Assembly: GCA_023228995.1 (NCBI GenBank)
Contig: JALOAD010000019.1
Span: 1 to 57,993 of the forward strand
From: JALOAD01 sp023228995 [NCBI: Candidatus Muiribacterium halophilum]
GTDB lineage: Bacteria; Muiribacteriota; Muiribacteriia; Muiribacteriales
Direction of reading: 5' to 3'
Length of the DNA stretch: 57,993 nt
Within the stretch, counting starts at the first letter, position 1; every line of letters starts with the position of its first letter. This document shows positions 9,544 through 17,167 of the stretch, in pieces. Made by a program: the position numbers and the translations under genes. Below the pieces are notes generated by a model. That model searched no databases and was not told where the DNA came from. It saw only the letters and a list, made by a program, of their open reading frames with translations.

Positions 9544-10179
9544 TTATATTTTATATGAAATCATATAAGGTTGAATTTTATGTTCTTGAAACCATTTTCC
9601 GTATTTAGTTTTTGTATTAAATTTTTTAACTTTTTCTATAGTGTATTTCTTATTTAGATTATCTAATTCTTCATTACTTATTTTTAAAAAAGCAATTGCT
9701 ATTTTATCATTCGATTTAGTTTCTTTTTTTAAAGATAAAAGTCTTGAACATGTAATTATAACATCACCAGATAATTTTCCACTTTGAACTCTACCTCTTT
9801 CATCAATATATTCATCAGGTATATGCACAAGATTTTCTACTTTAATTCCTTCTTCATCAGGATATTTCTCAAACCTAATTTCCCTATTTAATCCAACACA
9901 ATTAATTGCAATACTAATAGAAATATTATATTTATTTTTTAAATCAGTTTTTATTGAAAATGCTTTTTCAATTACATTTATAGATTTTTCAAATGGTCCT
10001 TGATGAAATACGCCAAATAAAGAATCATTATCCGTTTTTAAGAATGTATGATAAAATTCTCTTAAATTTTTACTCTTAGATATGTAATCATGAAAAGATT
10101 GTTGTATTTTTCTTCTTTCGGTTTCATTATAATCAGAAAAATTATCAATATCACCCATTAAAATATTTGCTCTGAACAT
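9544..10179 (-). CDS. Class III nucleotide-cyclase-like protein
   Basis: A 211-residue protein with the outline of a single class III cyclase domain and no other domain. MGDIDNFS (8-15) gives the first metal aspartate, KTDNDSLFGVF (48-58) the second metal region, and SGDVIITCSRLLSL (137-150) stands where active cyclases have G-x-VN-x-AARL. There the Arg is kept (R146) but the usual Asn is Ile. This suggests a divergent cyclase, possibly with other base preference, like the Pycsar cyclases, or an inactive homologue. An AAGGAG site precedes the start. The HEPN-like gene follows at once, and defence genes lie on both sides. Confidence 0.6.
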   Translation of the reverse strand: MFRANILMGDIDNFSDYNETERRKIQQSFHDYISKSKNLREFYHTFLKTDNDSLFGVFHQGPFEKSINVIEKAFSIKTDLKNKYNISISIAINCVGLNREIRFEKYPDEEGIKVENLVHIPDEYIDERGRVQSGKLSGDVIITCSRLLSLKKETKSNDKIAIAFLKISNEELDNLNKKYTIEKVKKFNTKTKYGKWFQEHKIQPYMISYKI

Positions 10180-10217
10180 AAAACTCCTTATAAAATCACA
10201 GCATAATTTAATAAATA

Positions 10218-10246
10218 ATTATACTTTATAAAATTGAATTCTTCAA
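10218..10246 (-). promoter_or_regulatory. Promoter of the cyclase/HEPN pair
   Basis: Read on the minus strand: TTGAAG (10246-10241), a 17-base spacer, then TATAAT (10223-10218), about 39 bases ahead of the cyclase-like start codon. Confidence 0.5.
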
Positions 10247-10415
10247 CCCTTTTTTTCGTATCCTTCAAACTCCTTATATATACTACAATTCTGGCTAGAG
10301 ATTGGTAAAAATCATAGTTTACTTCCCAAAAGTTTCCGCATCAAATCTCACTTTAATCATCTCCAGGGTTTGCAGTATATATACTTATTTTTATTTTAAA
10401 ATTCAAAATACTATA

Positions 10416-10557
10416 GGATGTTGAAAAACTAAAAAGAACAAACATTTATACAAAACAGATTCTGTGTCGAGCTTTAAATTTATCTTACCTTGGTTGGCAT
10501 TACCATGATGTTTGTTTTTTAGGTTAAGTGAAAAGAAAACAGAGTTTTTCAACAATC
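10416..10557. mobile_element. MITE-like inverted-repeat element
   Basis: The 142 bases start with GATGTTGAAAAACT (10417-10430) and end with AGTTTTTCAACAATC (10543-10557), an inverted pair with one base difference. Inside, ACAAACAT (10438-10445) and ATGTTTGT (10507-10514) form a second, nested pair. No open frame is present. Ends of this kind occur in several IS families. I see no clear target-site duplication. The rest of the 10180-10596 gap shows nothing else apart from the promoter. Confidence 0.5.
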
Positions 10558-10596
10558 TACGATGGTCTGACCTCGATTTCATTTTTCAATTTCATT

Positions 10597-13500
10597 TTAT
10601 TCCTTTTTCTGTTTCTGAAACTTAATATATGTGATTTTATTTTTATAGGCATCTGCTAATAATCTTGACTCTTCATTATCATTAAATTTGGCAATTTGAT
10701 TTTGAATATTATATGCTTCATCAAAATTTCCTGATTCTGCATAGGCTGCAGCAATTGGATCAGCAAATTTAACTACTAATGCACCATATTTCTCTTTCGT
10801 GAGTCTTGATAATTTATCTACATATAAGACTGCTTTTTTTCCATCGTTAAACCCTTCAATCTTTGAATAGGATTCAATGTAAGCTTGTAATATATTTAGA
10901 TTTTCGGGGAATTTTCTGATTAATGTTTCCAGGAATTCATAACTTTTTTTCTTATCATTTTTTAAAAGTATATTGTGTTTTATGCAATTTATATCACCAT
11001 CGTTTTCAAATTTTTTTTCATTCTGAGAAATAATATTAAATACCTTGTCATATTCTTTAAGATGATAAAACATAATAATCTCTGCTCTTATCATTTCAAT
11101 ATTATTTTTTATTCTTTTTTTTGCTATGGAAATATATTTTTTTACATTATCATATTCTTTTGAACCAATATAAAGATTTATCAATGCAACATAACCGTTC
11201 TGACTTTCAGGGAATCTTTTTATATAATTCTCCCCGACATATTCATGATAAATTCTATGAAATTCAAATTTAAATAAATCTTCAACCAGATCATCCCATT
11301 TTGCCTGATCATAAACAACCTTCTGTAATTTGTAATATTCTTCAAAATCCTCTAGTATCGGTTTGTATTCTGTTTTAAATCTTTTTATATTCTGCTTTAA
11401 ATATTCTATGTATATATCTGATTTTTCATAAGTTTCCATATATTCGTATTTTATAAATCTGTAATCACCCGACAATATATAGCATATATCTGCGAAGATT
11501 TGATCGCATATTCTAGCAGGATAAGATGAATACATTATATTTGAATATTTCCTGCAATCAAGAAAATCAACAAGCTTGAATATTACTTCTTTTCTTTTTG
11601 AGTCAGTTATTTTACTGAGTAATTCGTATAATCTTCTTAAGTCTTTTGTACCTTCTTTAAAATTGTTGTTTAAAATCTTTTTGGCTTCTTCATAAAATTT
11701 ATTAATCTCGTGCTCATAGTATAATTTTTTTAAAATATCCTCTTCTAAAAATTCTTTTGCAGTCTGATAATCTGGTATATAATAATCATATTTATCTTTA
11801 TCCATATATTCATAAATTTTACTGAAATATTGTATAAAAAGATCTTTTCTCTTTAATCTTCGATCTAATTCTATATCTTTAAAATCCTTAAGCTGATTTA
11901 ATTCATCATCTAATTCCTTATTATTCTGCTGAGTATTAAAAAGATCTTTTAAAAAACTGTTCAGATTCAATTCACGATTTATATCAATCTTAAGATAAGA
12001 TAATTTTATGAATGCAATTGCTTTAAGTATATAGCTGTTTTCTTGTAAAATAATCTTTTTTATAAAATCTTCATTCTGATTGTCATTTGATAATTTTTCA
12101 AAAATAAAAACTTTTTCAGGCAGTGATTCAGATAATTTGTATTCTCTGACAAGAAATTCATCAAGAGCTTTATTTCTTTGGAATTCTTCAATTATTTTAT
12201 ACTTTTCTGATTTTCCTGAATCTTTGAATAAGAGTTCAATATTTTCTGAATTTATGACTTTTAGTTTGGATATAAGATTTATTGCTGCATACCTCTCATT
12301 TTCATTTCCTTTTTTTATGAATTCAAATAGTTCTGATAGATTCTCCTCATTTACTAAATCATTAAGGTATCTTGCAATAAATTTATCTTTTGCTGTATAG
12401 ATTAAAAATGCTTTTTTAAAATGGACTGGTGTAAGATACATTGGAACTTTTTCATACGATAAAAAATCATTGAACCCATTTTTTTCTATATAATTCAATA
12501 CAGCATCTCCAATTCTTTCATTGTATGAATATTTTTCAAGATAAAAAACATATTCTCCTGCAAGTATTTTGTTAATAACAGTATCCGTGTTTTCTATTTC
12601 CATGTCTGAAAAAAATGCATTTTCCCAATTTTTTAAATATTTATCATTTGAAAGCATATTTTCTGAAAAATAATCTTGAGAAACTGGTTTTTCTTTATCC
12701 CCTTCAAAATAAGAATATATACCTCCTTTATACAATACTTCTCTATCATTAAATTTCTTTATTACATAGATTTTATTGATTTTTCCAGTTCCTTTATAAA
12801 TATCTTTATCTTTAAATAATAAAGGAATTGTGTCTGCAAATTCGTGATTTGAAGTATTCAGATGACATAATTTGATTACATTGTAAAAATAACCCATTAT
12901 GTTTTGGTCATAACTGCTAAGTTGATATTGCTCAGGTTCAAGATGTGATAATGTTTCAAGAATCGATGAGATATGTATTAGATAATCTGTAAGAAAATAT
13001 ATAGGATGATAAGAAAAAAACTGTAATACTTCCTTATCAAGATCATTTATGTTTTCTTTTTCAATACCTCTCTGGCTTATCTTTCTTGCTGCTCCAATAG
13101 CTGACTCACATTTTCTTAAAATTGGCAGATAGAAATTAATCATAGCACCTTTAAAATTTTCATCTGAGAAAAAATATTTCAGCACTTCTTCCTTTAGATT
13201 AGAATATCTTATATCAATTTTTTTAGTCTCATCCTGAATCAATCCAAAAAATCTTTTTATGGATTTCAATGGATCAGTTTTAAGAATCCCGTTCTCAACA
13301 CCGTAATTTTGTAATTTTTTTAGTATTTCAATATATTTTGAAAAAAATTCAGGAGACATTTCAACCATTCCTGAAAAACCAGGTACATTGAATCCACAAC
13401 GATATATTTCATTTTTCTTTATATTTTTTTTAAAAAAAGAATTTTTTACAACATCATTTACTGCAATTGTATTTAGATCAATTAAATTCATCTTCTTATC

Positions 13501-14553
13501 TATAATATTTTTTGTAATCTTTTTTTTCTGATTTTTTATTTCTCTTTCAATTTCGTTGAAAATACCTGAATTATGATCTCTATGAATGGAAATATTCAGA
13601 TTATTAAAAATATCATCAGTTTCACCAGTTAAAAAATATTTAAATTCAGTTATTTTTGAGTAATATTCTAAAATATTATTATTGTTAAGAATTACTTCTT
13701 TCAATATATTTTTTTCATTTTCTGTAAATTGAAAATTTTTAACATACTCAAGACAGATTTTATATTTTTTAAGTACGCCGGAAGAATATATAGAGTTTTC
13801 TATATTAGAGATATTTTTATAAATATTATCACTTAAAATATTTAATTTATCAGAGTCAGATCTATCATCCGGCTCAGCATTTAAAATACTATGAGCATTA
13901 GATAATATAGTCTTTAATCTTCTATGTTCAAAAGAATTATCGGAAATATATTTAATCAAAAGTGATAACATCTTCTGCATTGAATTGTAATTCTGATTCT
14001 CAATTAAAAATGCATATTCAGAAATAAGAGAATAAAAAGCATCTAACATACAATCTTTTGTAATAAGACTGTTTGAGACATTTTTATATAATTTCATCAT
14101 ATCATCATAAGGATATTCTCTGACAATAAGGATTTTATTATTTTTCAGCTCTTCAATCTGATTTGGAGCAAGGTTTTTCATTTCATCATTCAGATTTAAA
14201 ATAATATCTTTTAAATTTATATTTTTAGGACCTTCTTTCAATTTTTTTAAAATCTCTTCTTTTGTTTCAATATCAGCAGGATATAATCTTCTACTTTCAA
14301 AGCTATCATAATAAACGCTAATTAAAACAAATGAATTATCTGGTTTAACATAAATTTTTTTTACACGAATAAGTTTATCATCACTAAATTGACCTTCTTC
14401 CAATGAATATATTCTATTCGTTAATTCCACATAAATATCAGCTTTCTCACTTGTCATTTCCATTAGACATATCTTACCGCTATACGAATAAGCATAAAAA
14501 GAACTTAGAAATAATATACTTATAAAAGATAAAATAAAAAATATTTTTTTCAT
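10597..14553 (-). CDS. Very large secreted DUF3160-type protein
   Basis: A 1318-residue protein with a typical signal peptide (about 1-22). Residues 160-690 resemble DUF3160: NSLITKDCMLDAFYSLI in the N-terminal part, and further on VLYKGGIYSYFEGDKEKPVS, which matches the family's conserved G-x-x-(Y/F)-SYYE block. The remaining 600 residues are helical and repeat-like (HEAT- or TPR-type), with NGYVALINLYIGSKEYDNVK and similar units at the C-terminus. It is probably periplasmic or surface-bound. The function of DUF3160 is unknown. It sits alone inside the defence island, which may be coincidence. The reading frame is intact over its whole length. Confidence 0.65.
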   Translation of the reverse strand: MKKIFFILSFISILFLSSFYAYSYSGKICLMEMTSEKADIYVELTNRIYSLEEGQFSDDKLIRVKKIYVKPDNSFVLISVYYDSFESRRLYPADIETKEEILKKLKEGPKNINLKDIILNLNDEMKNLAPNQIEELKNNKILIVREYPYDDMMKLYKNVSNSLITKDCMLDAFYSLISEYAFLIENQNYNSMQKMLSLLIKYISDNSFEHRRLKTILSNAHSILNAEPDDRSDSDKLNILSDNIYKNISNIENSIYSSGVLKKYKICLEYVKNFQFTENEKNILKEVILNNNNILEYYSKITEFKYFLTGETDDIFNNLNISIHRDHNSGIFNEIEREIKNQKKKITKNIIDKKMNLIDLNTIAVNDVVKNSFFKKNIKKNEIYRCGFNVPGFSGMVEMSPEFFSKYIEILKKLQNYGVENGILKTDPLKSIKRFFGLIQDETKKIDIRYSNLKEEVLKYFFSDENFKGAMINFYLPILRKCESAIGAARKISQRGIEKENINDLDKEVLQFFSYHPIYFLTDYLIHISSILETLSHLEPEQYQLSSYDQNIMGYFYNVIKLCHLNTSNHEFADTIPLLFKDKDIYKGTGKINKIYVIKKFNDREVLYKGGIYSYFEGDKEKPVSQDYFSENMLSNDKYLKNWENAFFSDMEIENTDTVINKILAGEYVFYLEKYSYNERIGDAVLNYIEKNGFNDFLSYEKVPMYLTPVHFKKAFLIYTAKDKFIARYLNDLVNEENLSELFEFIKKGNENERYAAINLISKLKVINSENIELLFKDSGKSEKYKIIEEFQRNKALDEFLVREYKLSESLPEKVFIFEKLSNDNQNEDFIKKIILQENSYILKAIAFIKLSYLKIDINRELNLNSFLKDLFNTQQNNKELDDELNQLKDFKDIELDRRLKRKDLFIQYFSKIYEYMDKDKYDYYIPDYQTAKEFLEEDILKKLYYEHEINKFYEEAKKILNNNFKEGTKDLRRLYELLSKITDSKRKEVIFKLVDFLDCRKYSNIMYSSYPARICDQIFADICYILSGDYRFIKYEYMETYEKSDIYIEYLKQNIKRFKTEYKPILEDFEEYYKLQKVVYDQAKWDDLVEDLFKFEFHRIYHEYVGENYIKRFPESQNGYVALINLYIGSKEYDNVKKYISIAKKRIKNNIEMIRAEIIMFYHLKEYDKVFNIISQNEKKFENDGDINCIKHNILLKNDKKKSYEFLETLIRKFPENLNILQAYIESYSKIEGFNDGKKAVLYVDKLSRLTKEKYGALVVKFADPIAAAYAESGNFDEAYNIQNQIAKFNDNEESRLLADAYKNKITYIKFQKQKKE

Positions 14554-14603
14554 AATAGTCTGTCCTCAAATATTTTGACTTTTTTAATTGTGAACTTCCA
14601 GTT

Positions 14604-14924
14604 TTACAAAAGACTTATATAATTTCTTGATGAGTATAAAATTCTAAGTATATAAATTGACTTTAAACTCTGGTTAATCTTATAAATAATAATATAATTC
14701 CCTATAACTAATTTTCTATAACCTCTTTTTTTAAAGACATTATTATTAATTAAATTACCAATTTGAGGGAATTCTTTAAGTCTATAAATAGATTTTTCAA
14801 TTTCTTCCAGAATATTATCTGCTATATTCTCATTAGATGTTTCATGAGTTATATAAAAGTATATTTCATCAAGATCATTAAAAGCTGATTCTGTAAATTT
14901 TATATAATAATCATTTTTTACCAT
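14604..14924 (-). CDS. RelE/ParE-family toxin
   Basis: A 106-residue ParE-type toxin: FTESAFNDLDEIYFYI at the N-terminus, LKEFPQIG in the middle and YRKLVIGNYIIIYKIN near residue 70 are the family's strands. It overlaps the antitoxin gene by 14 bases and has no RBS of its own outside it, as is usual in these pairs. It should act on gyrase or on ribosome-bound mRNA; sequence alone does not say which. The toxin follows the antitoxin. Confidence 0.87.
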   Translation of the reverse strand: MVKNDYYIKFTESAFNDLDEIYFYITHETSNENIADNILEEIEKSIYRLKEFPQIGNLINNNVFKKRGYRKLVIGNYIIIYKINQSLKSIYILRILYSSRNYISLL

Positions 14925-15174
14925 ATTTACCTTTTAGTTTTTCATGAACTTCACTGAAATCCAAAAGTTTATTATCTACAATATCTTCCTCAGCACTCAA
15001 TAATTTCGCATATAAATCTGCTAGAGCTAATTTTTTCTCATAAACTTCCATACTCATAACAACAAGATCACCATATCCGTTCTTTGTTATAAAAACCGGT
15101 TCATCAGAATTATTACAAATTTCTGATATTTCATTAGTATTCCTCAAATCTTTAATAGGTCTTATATTTGGCAT
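14911..15174 (-). CDS. YefM/Phd-family antitoxin
   Basis: An 87-residue antitoxin. IRPIKDLRNTNEIS, then EPVFITKNGYGDLVVMSMEVYEK is the Phd/YefM DNA-binding fold; the C-terminal tail, rich in charged residues, binds the toxin. AGGAG precedes the ATG. An almost perfect palindrome just upstream is the likely operator for autoregulation. Confidence 0.88.
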   Translation of the reverse strand: MPNIRPIKDLRNTNEISEICNNSDEPVFITKNGYGDLVVMSMEVYEKKLALADLYAKLLSAEEDIVDNKLLDFSEVHEKLKGKYGKK

Positions 15175-15192
15175 TAGGACTCCTGATAAATT

Positions 15193-15231
15193 ATTTTATA
15201 ACATAATTATAGCATATTTATGTTATAAAAT
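15193..15231. promoter_or_regulatory. Palindromic operator of the toxin-antitoxin pair
   Basis: A perfect 14-base inverted repeat, ATTTTATAACATAA (15193-15206) and TTATGTTATAAAAT (15218-15231), with an 11-base spacer. It lies 18 bases upstream of the antitoxin start, over the likely -10 region. YefM/Phd antitoxins repress their own operon through such palindromes. Confidence 0.7.
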
Positions 15232-15397
15232 GAAATGTTTTTATATATTAACACATTTAAAAATTTATCAGCTCTTTATAAACTCTATCTTTTTATAAAT
15301 TCATTTATATCAAGGCATTCATTAGTAGCAAGCTTTTTTTTGGACAAGCAATAAAAAAAATATAAATTCAGGATTAATGCGGATTTTCAATATCTAA

Positions 15398-15520
15398 TGC
15401 GTTATGCACCGGCTTGACCCCCAGATTTCCTTTGAATTTTATAATAAAAACTTATAATTATATATTTTGTCAATGTTGAGAACCGACACCTACTTTTTTA
15501 CACCGGTTTGACCCCTCAGA
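15398..15520 (+). repeat. Solo copy of the RAYT-linked repeat
   Basis: The core CAATGTTGAGAACCGACACC (15471-15490) is preceded by CTTATAATTATATATTTTGT and followed by TACTTTTT, as in the tandem copies near 23410 and 23560. Further upstream, TGCGTTATGCACCGGCTTGA (15399-15418) matches the start of those copies. The text CACCGGTTTGACCCCTCAGA returns at 15501-15520. It fills most of the 350-base gap between the antitoxin and the nucleotidyltransferase gene. Confidence 0.7.
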
Positions 15521-15524
15521 TTTA

Positions 15525-15836
15525 CTATGCTATTTTTTTAGAATTTTCTTTTATATGCTGTATAAAAGGATTTCCCTCTTCAAAATCGGATTTTTTAAAT
15601 GGGTGTATTTCAAAATCTACTAAATCTAATTTGTATTCAGCTATTTTTTCAATGTCATAAAATCTTATACCTGTGAAATTTTCAGCAATTATTGCAATGT
15701 CAATATCGCTATATTCATTATTACTGTTATTATAATAAGAACCGAATAAATATATATCTGTAATTTCAAAACCTGCTTCAATAAGCCTTTTTTTCAAAAT
15801 ATTAACTTTTTCAATTATAGTTTCTCGAGTATACAT
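15525..15836 (-). CDS. MNT-type nucleotidyltransferase (antitoxin-like)
   Basis: A 103-residue minimal nucleotidyltransferase with the catalytic signature LFGSYYNN followed by SDIDIAII. It is the second gene of a pair; its start lies inside the end of the HEPN gene (22-base overlap). In HEPN/MNT modules the nucleotidyltransferase neutralises the HEPN protein, in known cases by adding AMP groups. Confidence 0.85.
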   Translation of the reverse strand: MYTRETIIEKVNILKKRLIEAGFEITDIYLFGSYYNNSNNEYSDIDIAIIAENFTGIRFYDIEKIAEYKLDLVDFEIHPFKKSDFEEGNPFIQHIKENSKKIA

Positions 15837-16210
15837 TTAAACAATTCCTTGATTTTATCAAATTTTTCTTTCGTAAATTCTTCTGTACAAATTTTATAAA
15901 AAGTTAATTTATAATCTGGATATCTTGCTTCTATATTAAATTCATTTAATATTTCAAAAAATTTCTTATCTTCTTTTGAAAAATCAATTTTAGTTTCATT
16001 TGCTAATTTCAACAAATTATGGGTTTTTGGTGGAAAATCCATATTATTGTTTTTAACCCATAAGCCTTTCAAAATTTTTTCTATAGATAAATGTCCGAAA
16101 AACAAACAACTATCATATTTTTTGCTTTCAAATAGAACAATTGCTACATCTAAATCATGTTTCGCAACTGAAATCCAATAATCAATATACTTATTAACTT
16201 TTTCTGACAT
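15815..16210 (-). CDS. HEPN-domain protein (COG2250-like)
   Basis: A 131-residue helical protein with WISVAKHDLDVAIVLFE, CLFFGHLSIEKILKGLW and FNIEARYPDYK, the typical blocks of COG2250 HEPN proteins. I do not see the Rx4HxY RNase motif of HepT, so it may be a non-catalytic type. It is paired and overlapped with the nucleotidyltransferase gene, as in HEPN/MNT modules. Confidence 0.85.
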   Translation of the reverse strand: MSEKVNKYIDYWISVAKHDLDVAIVLFESKKYDSCLFFGHLSIEKILKGLWVKNNNMDFPPKTHNLLKLANETKIDFSKEDKKFFEILNEFNIEARYPDYKLTFYKICTEEFTKEKFDKIKELFKCILEKL

Positions 16211-16367
16211 ATATTTATTATATCAAATAATATTAATTATTAAAATACATAAAAACTTTCTTTCGGAGGTAAAATTAATAATATTAAATATTCATCCTAA
16301 TGAGTATTGCACCGGTTTAATCTCATTATTATCCTAACTTATTTCGAATTAAAATTCAATTTGTATA

Positions 16368-16712
16368 CTAGCTGAAAAATCTTTCAATCAAATCTCCATA
16401 AGCCCATACAATAGTTCCTGCTATTGCCATAAAAACTCCAAATTTATTAGCTTTGACATCAAGATATTCTTGCCTTTCATCTTCAATATCTTGCGGTGTA
16501 GGTGAAGCACTTCCACAATCAATAGTTGAATAATATTTTAGTAACCCCATGACACCCATACGAATAATTGGTCGTGCACTAAGTATTACACCATAAATTA
16601 TCAAAATTGAACCCGAACGACTGAACCAAGTCCAATCAGAATAAATCCAACTAACATATATAGAAATAAAAACAGAAATAAATCCAAATATTATATTAAA
16701 CCATAAGCACAA
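16368..16712 (-). CDS. Small membrane protein of unknown function
   Basis: About 114 residues with three hydrophobic segments: two in the first 50 residues and one near the end (FGVFMAIAGTIVWAYGDLI). A Cys and an acidic stretch (DIEDERQEYLD) lie between them. I do not recognise the family. The start shown is TTG. A GGAGG site at 16737-16741 suggests translation may begin a few codons further upstream at a non-ATG codon, giving the extra text ILKKIF. It stands alone between the HEPN and DRT3 loci. Membrane proteins in such islands are sometimes effectors; nothing here proves that. Confidence 0.5.
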   Translation of the reverse strand: MCLWFNIIFGFISVFISIYVSWIYSDWTWFSRSGSILIIYGVILSARPIIRMGVMGLLKYYSTIDCGSASPTPQDIEDERQEYLDVKANKFGVFMAIAGTIVWAYGDLIERFFS

Positions 16713-16784
16713 AAAAATTTTTTTTAAAATTAAAAACCTCCAGAATACTACAAACCAGTCTGTGCCTTTTAAATCATACTAAAT

Positions 16785-16803
16785 AATGCTCCTGATGAGC
16801 ATT
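16785..16803. terminator. Hairpin downstream of the DRT3 transcript
   Basis: AATGCTC (16785-16791) and GAGCATT (16797-16803) form a 7-base stem with a 5-base loop, followed on the minus strand by ATTTAG. It lies where the DRT3 transcript, including the ncRNA and the 31-codon ORF, would be expected to end. Confidence 0.45.
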
Positions 16804-16881
16804 TGATAGTATAAAATCAATTTTCCAAATAATTCTTTTTACTGTGTAGATCCTAAGAAACTACTTTTTTCTGAGATTAAA

Positions 16882-16977
16882 CTATTTAGATGTTCCAAAA
16901 TCTTTTACGACTAAATCACTGTCATTTTTTAATAAAAAAACTTCACCACGACATAATACATATACTCTAATAATCAT
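16882..16977 (-). CDS. 31-residue small ORF downstream of the DRT3 ncRNA
   Basis: ATG at 16977, TAG at 16882. A GGAG site (16991-16988) sits ten bases ahead of the start. The peptide begins MIIRVYVLCRGEVFLLKN and ends KDFGTSK; no family is recognised. It follows the candidate ncRNA on the same strand by about 30 bases. It may be a small protein of the locus or chance; the well-placed RBS is the only positive evidence. Confidence 0.3.
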   Translation of the reverse strand: MIIRVYVLCRGEVFLLKNDSDLVVKDFGTSK

Positions 16978-17008
16978 TATAAAATTTCTCCATTAACTAA
17001 TTAAGGAT

Positions 17009-17163
17009 GAAGCACTTAAACGTACCATCAATCGTGTGTGAAATATAAGCAGAAAAAACATTAGCGCTTATTCGGTAAAATGTTTTTGTTAACCTTATAT
17101 TTCGTAATAACTAATTTTAAAAAAAATCAGTTAAAGAAAAAAATGTTAGCAATCTAAGTGCTC
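17009..17163 (-). ncRNA. Candidate DRT3 non-coding RNA with a CACACAC tract
   Basis: It begins just after the Drt3b stop codon. On the minus strand a closing stem forms between GAGCACTTA (17163-17155) and TAAGTGCTTC (17018-17009). Inside, a 10-base perfect stem (GAAATATAAG 17040-17049 with CTTATATTTC 17094-17103, plus-strand text) is topped by a second 9-base stem (17054-17062 with 17079-17087). Directly 3' of this hairpin, unpaired, is CACACAC (17040-17034). DRT3 systems are reported to carry an ncRNA with an ACACAC-type template for Drt3a; I recall this from the literature and could not check it here. Position, strand, structure and motif all agree. Confidence 0.68.
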
Positions 17164-17167
17164 CAAT

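Noticed and set aside
16291-16325. Further copy of the RAYT-linked repeat (GAGTATTGCACCGGTTTAAT)
   Set aside because: It resembles the start of the repeat, but the core CAATGTTGAGAACCGACACC is absent; too degenerate to call.
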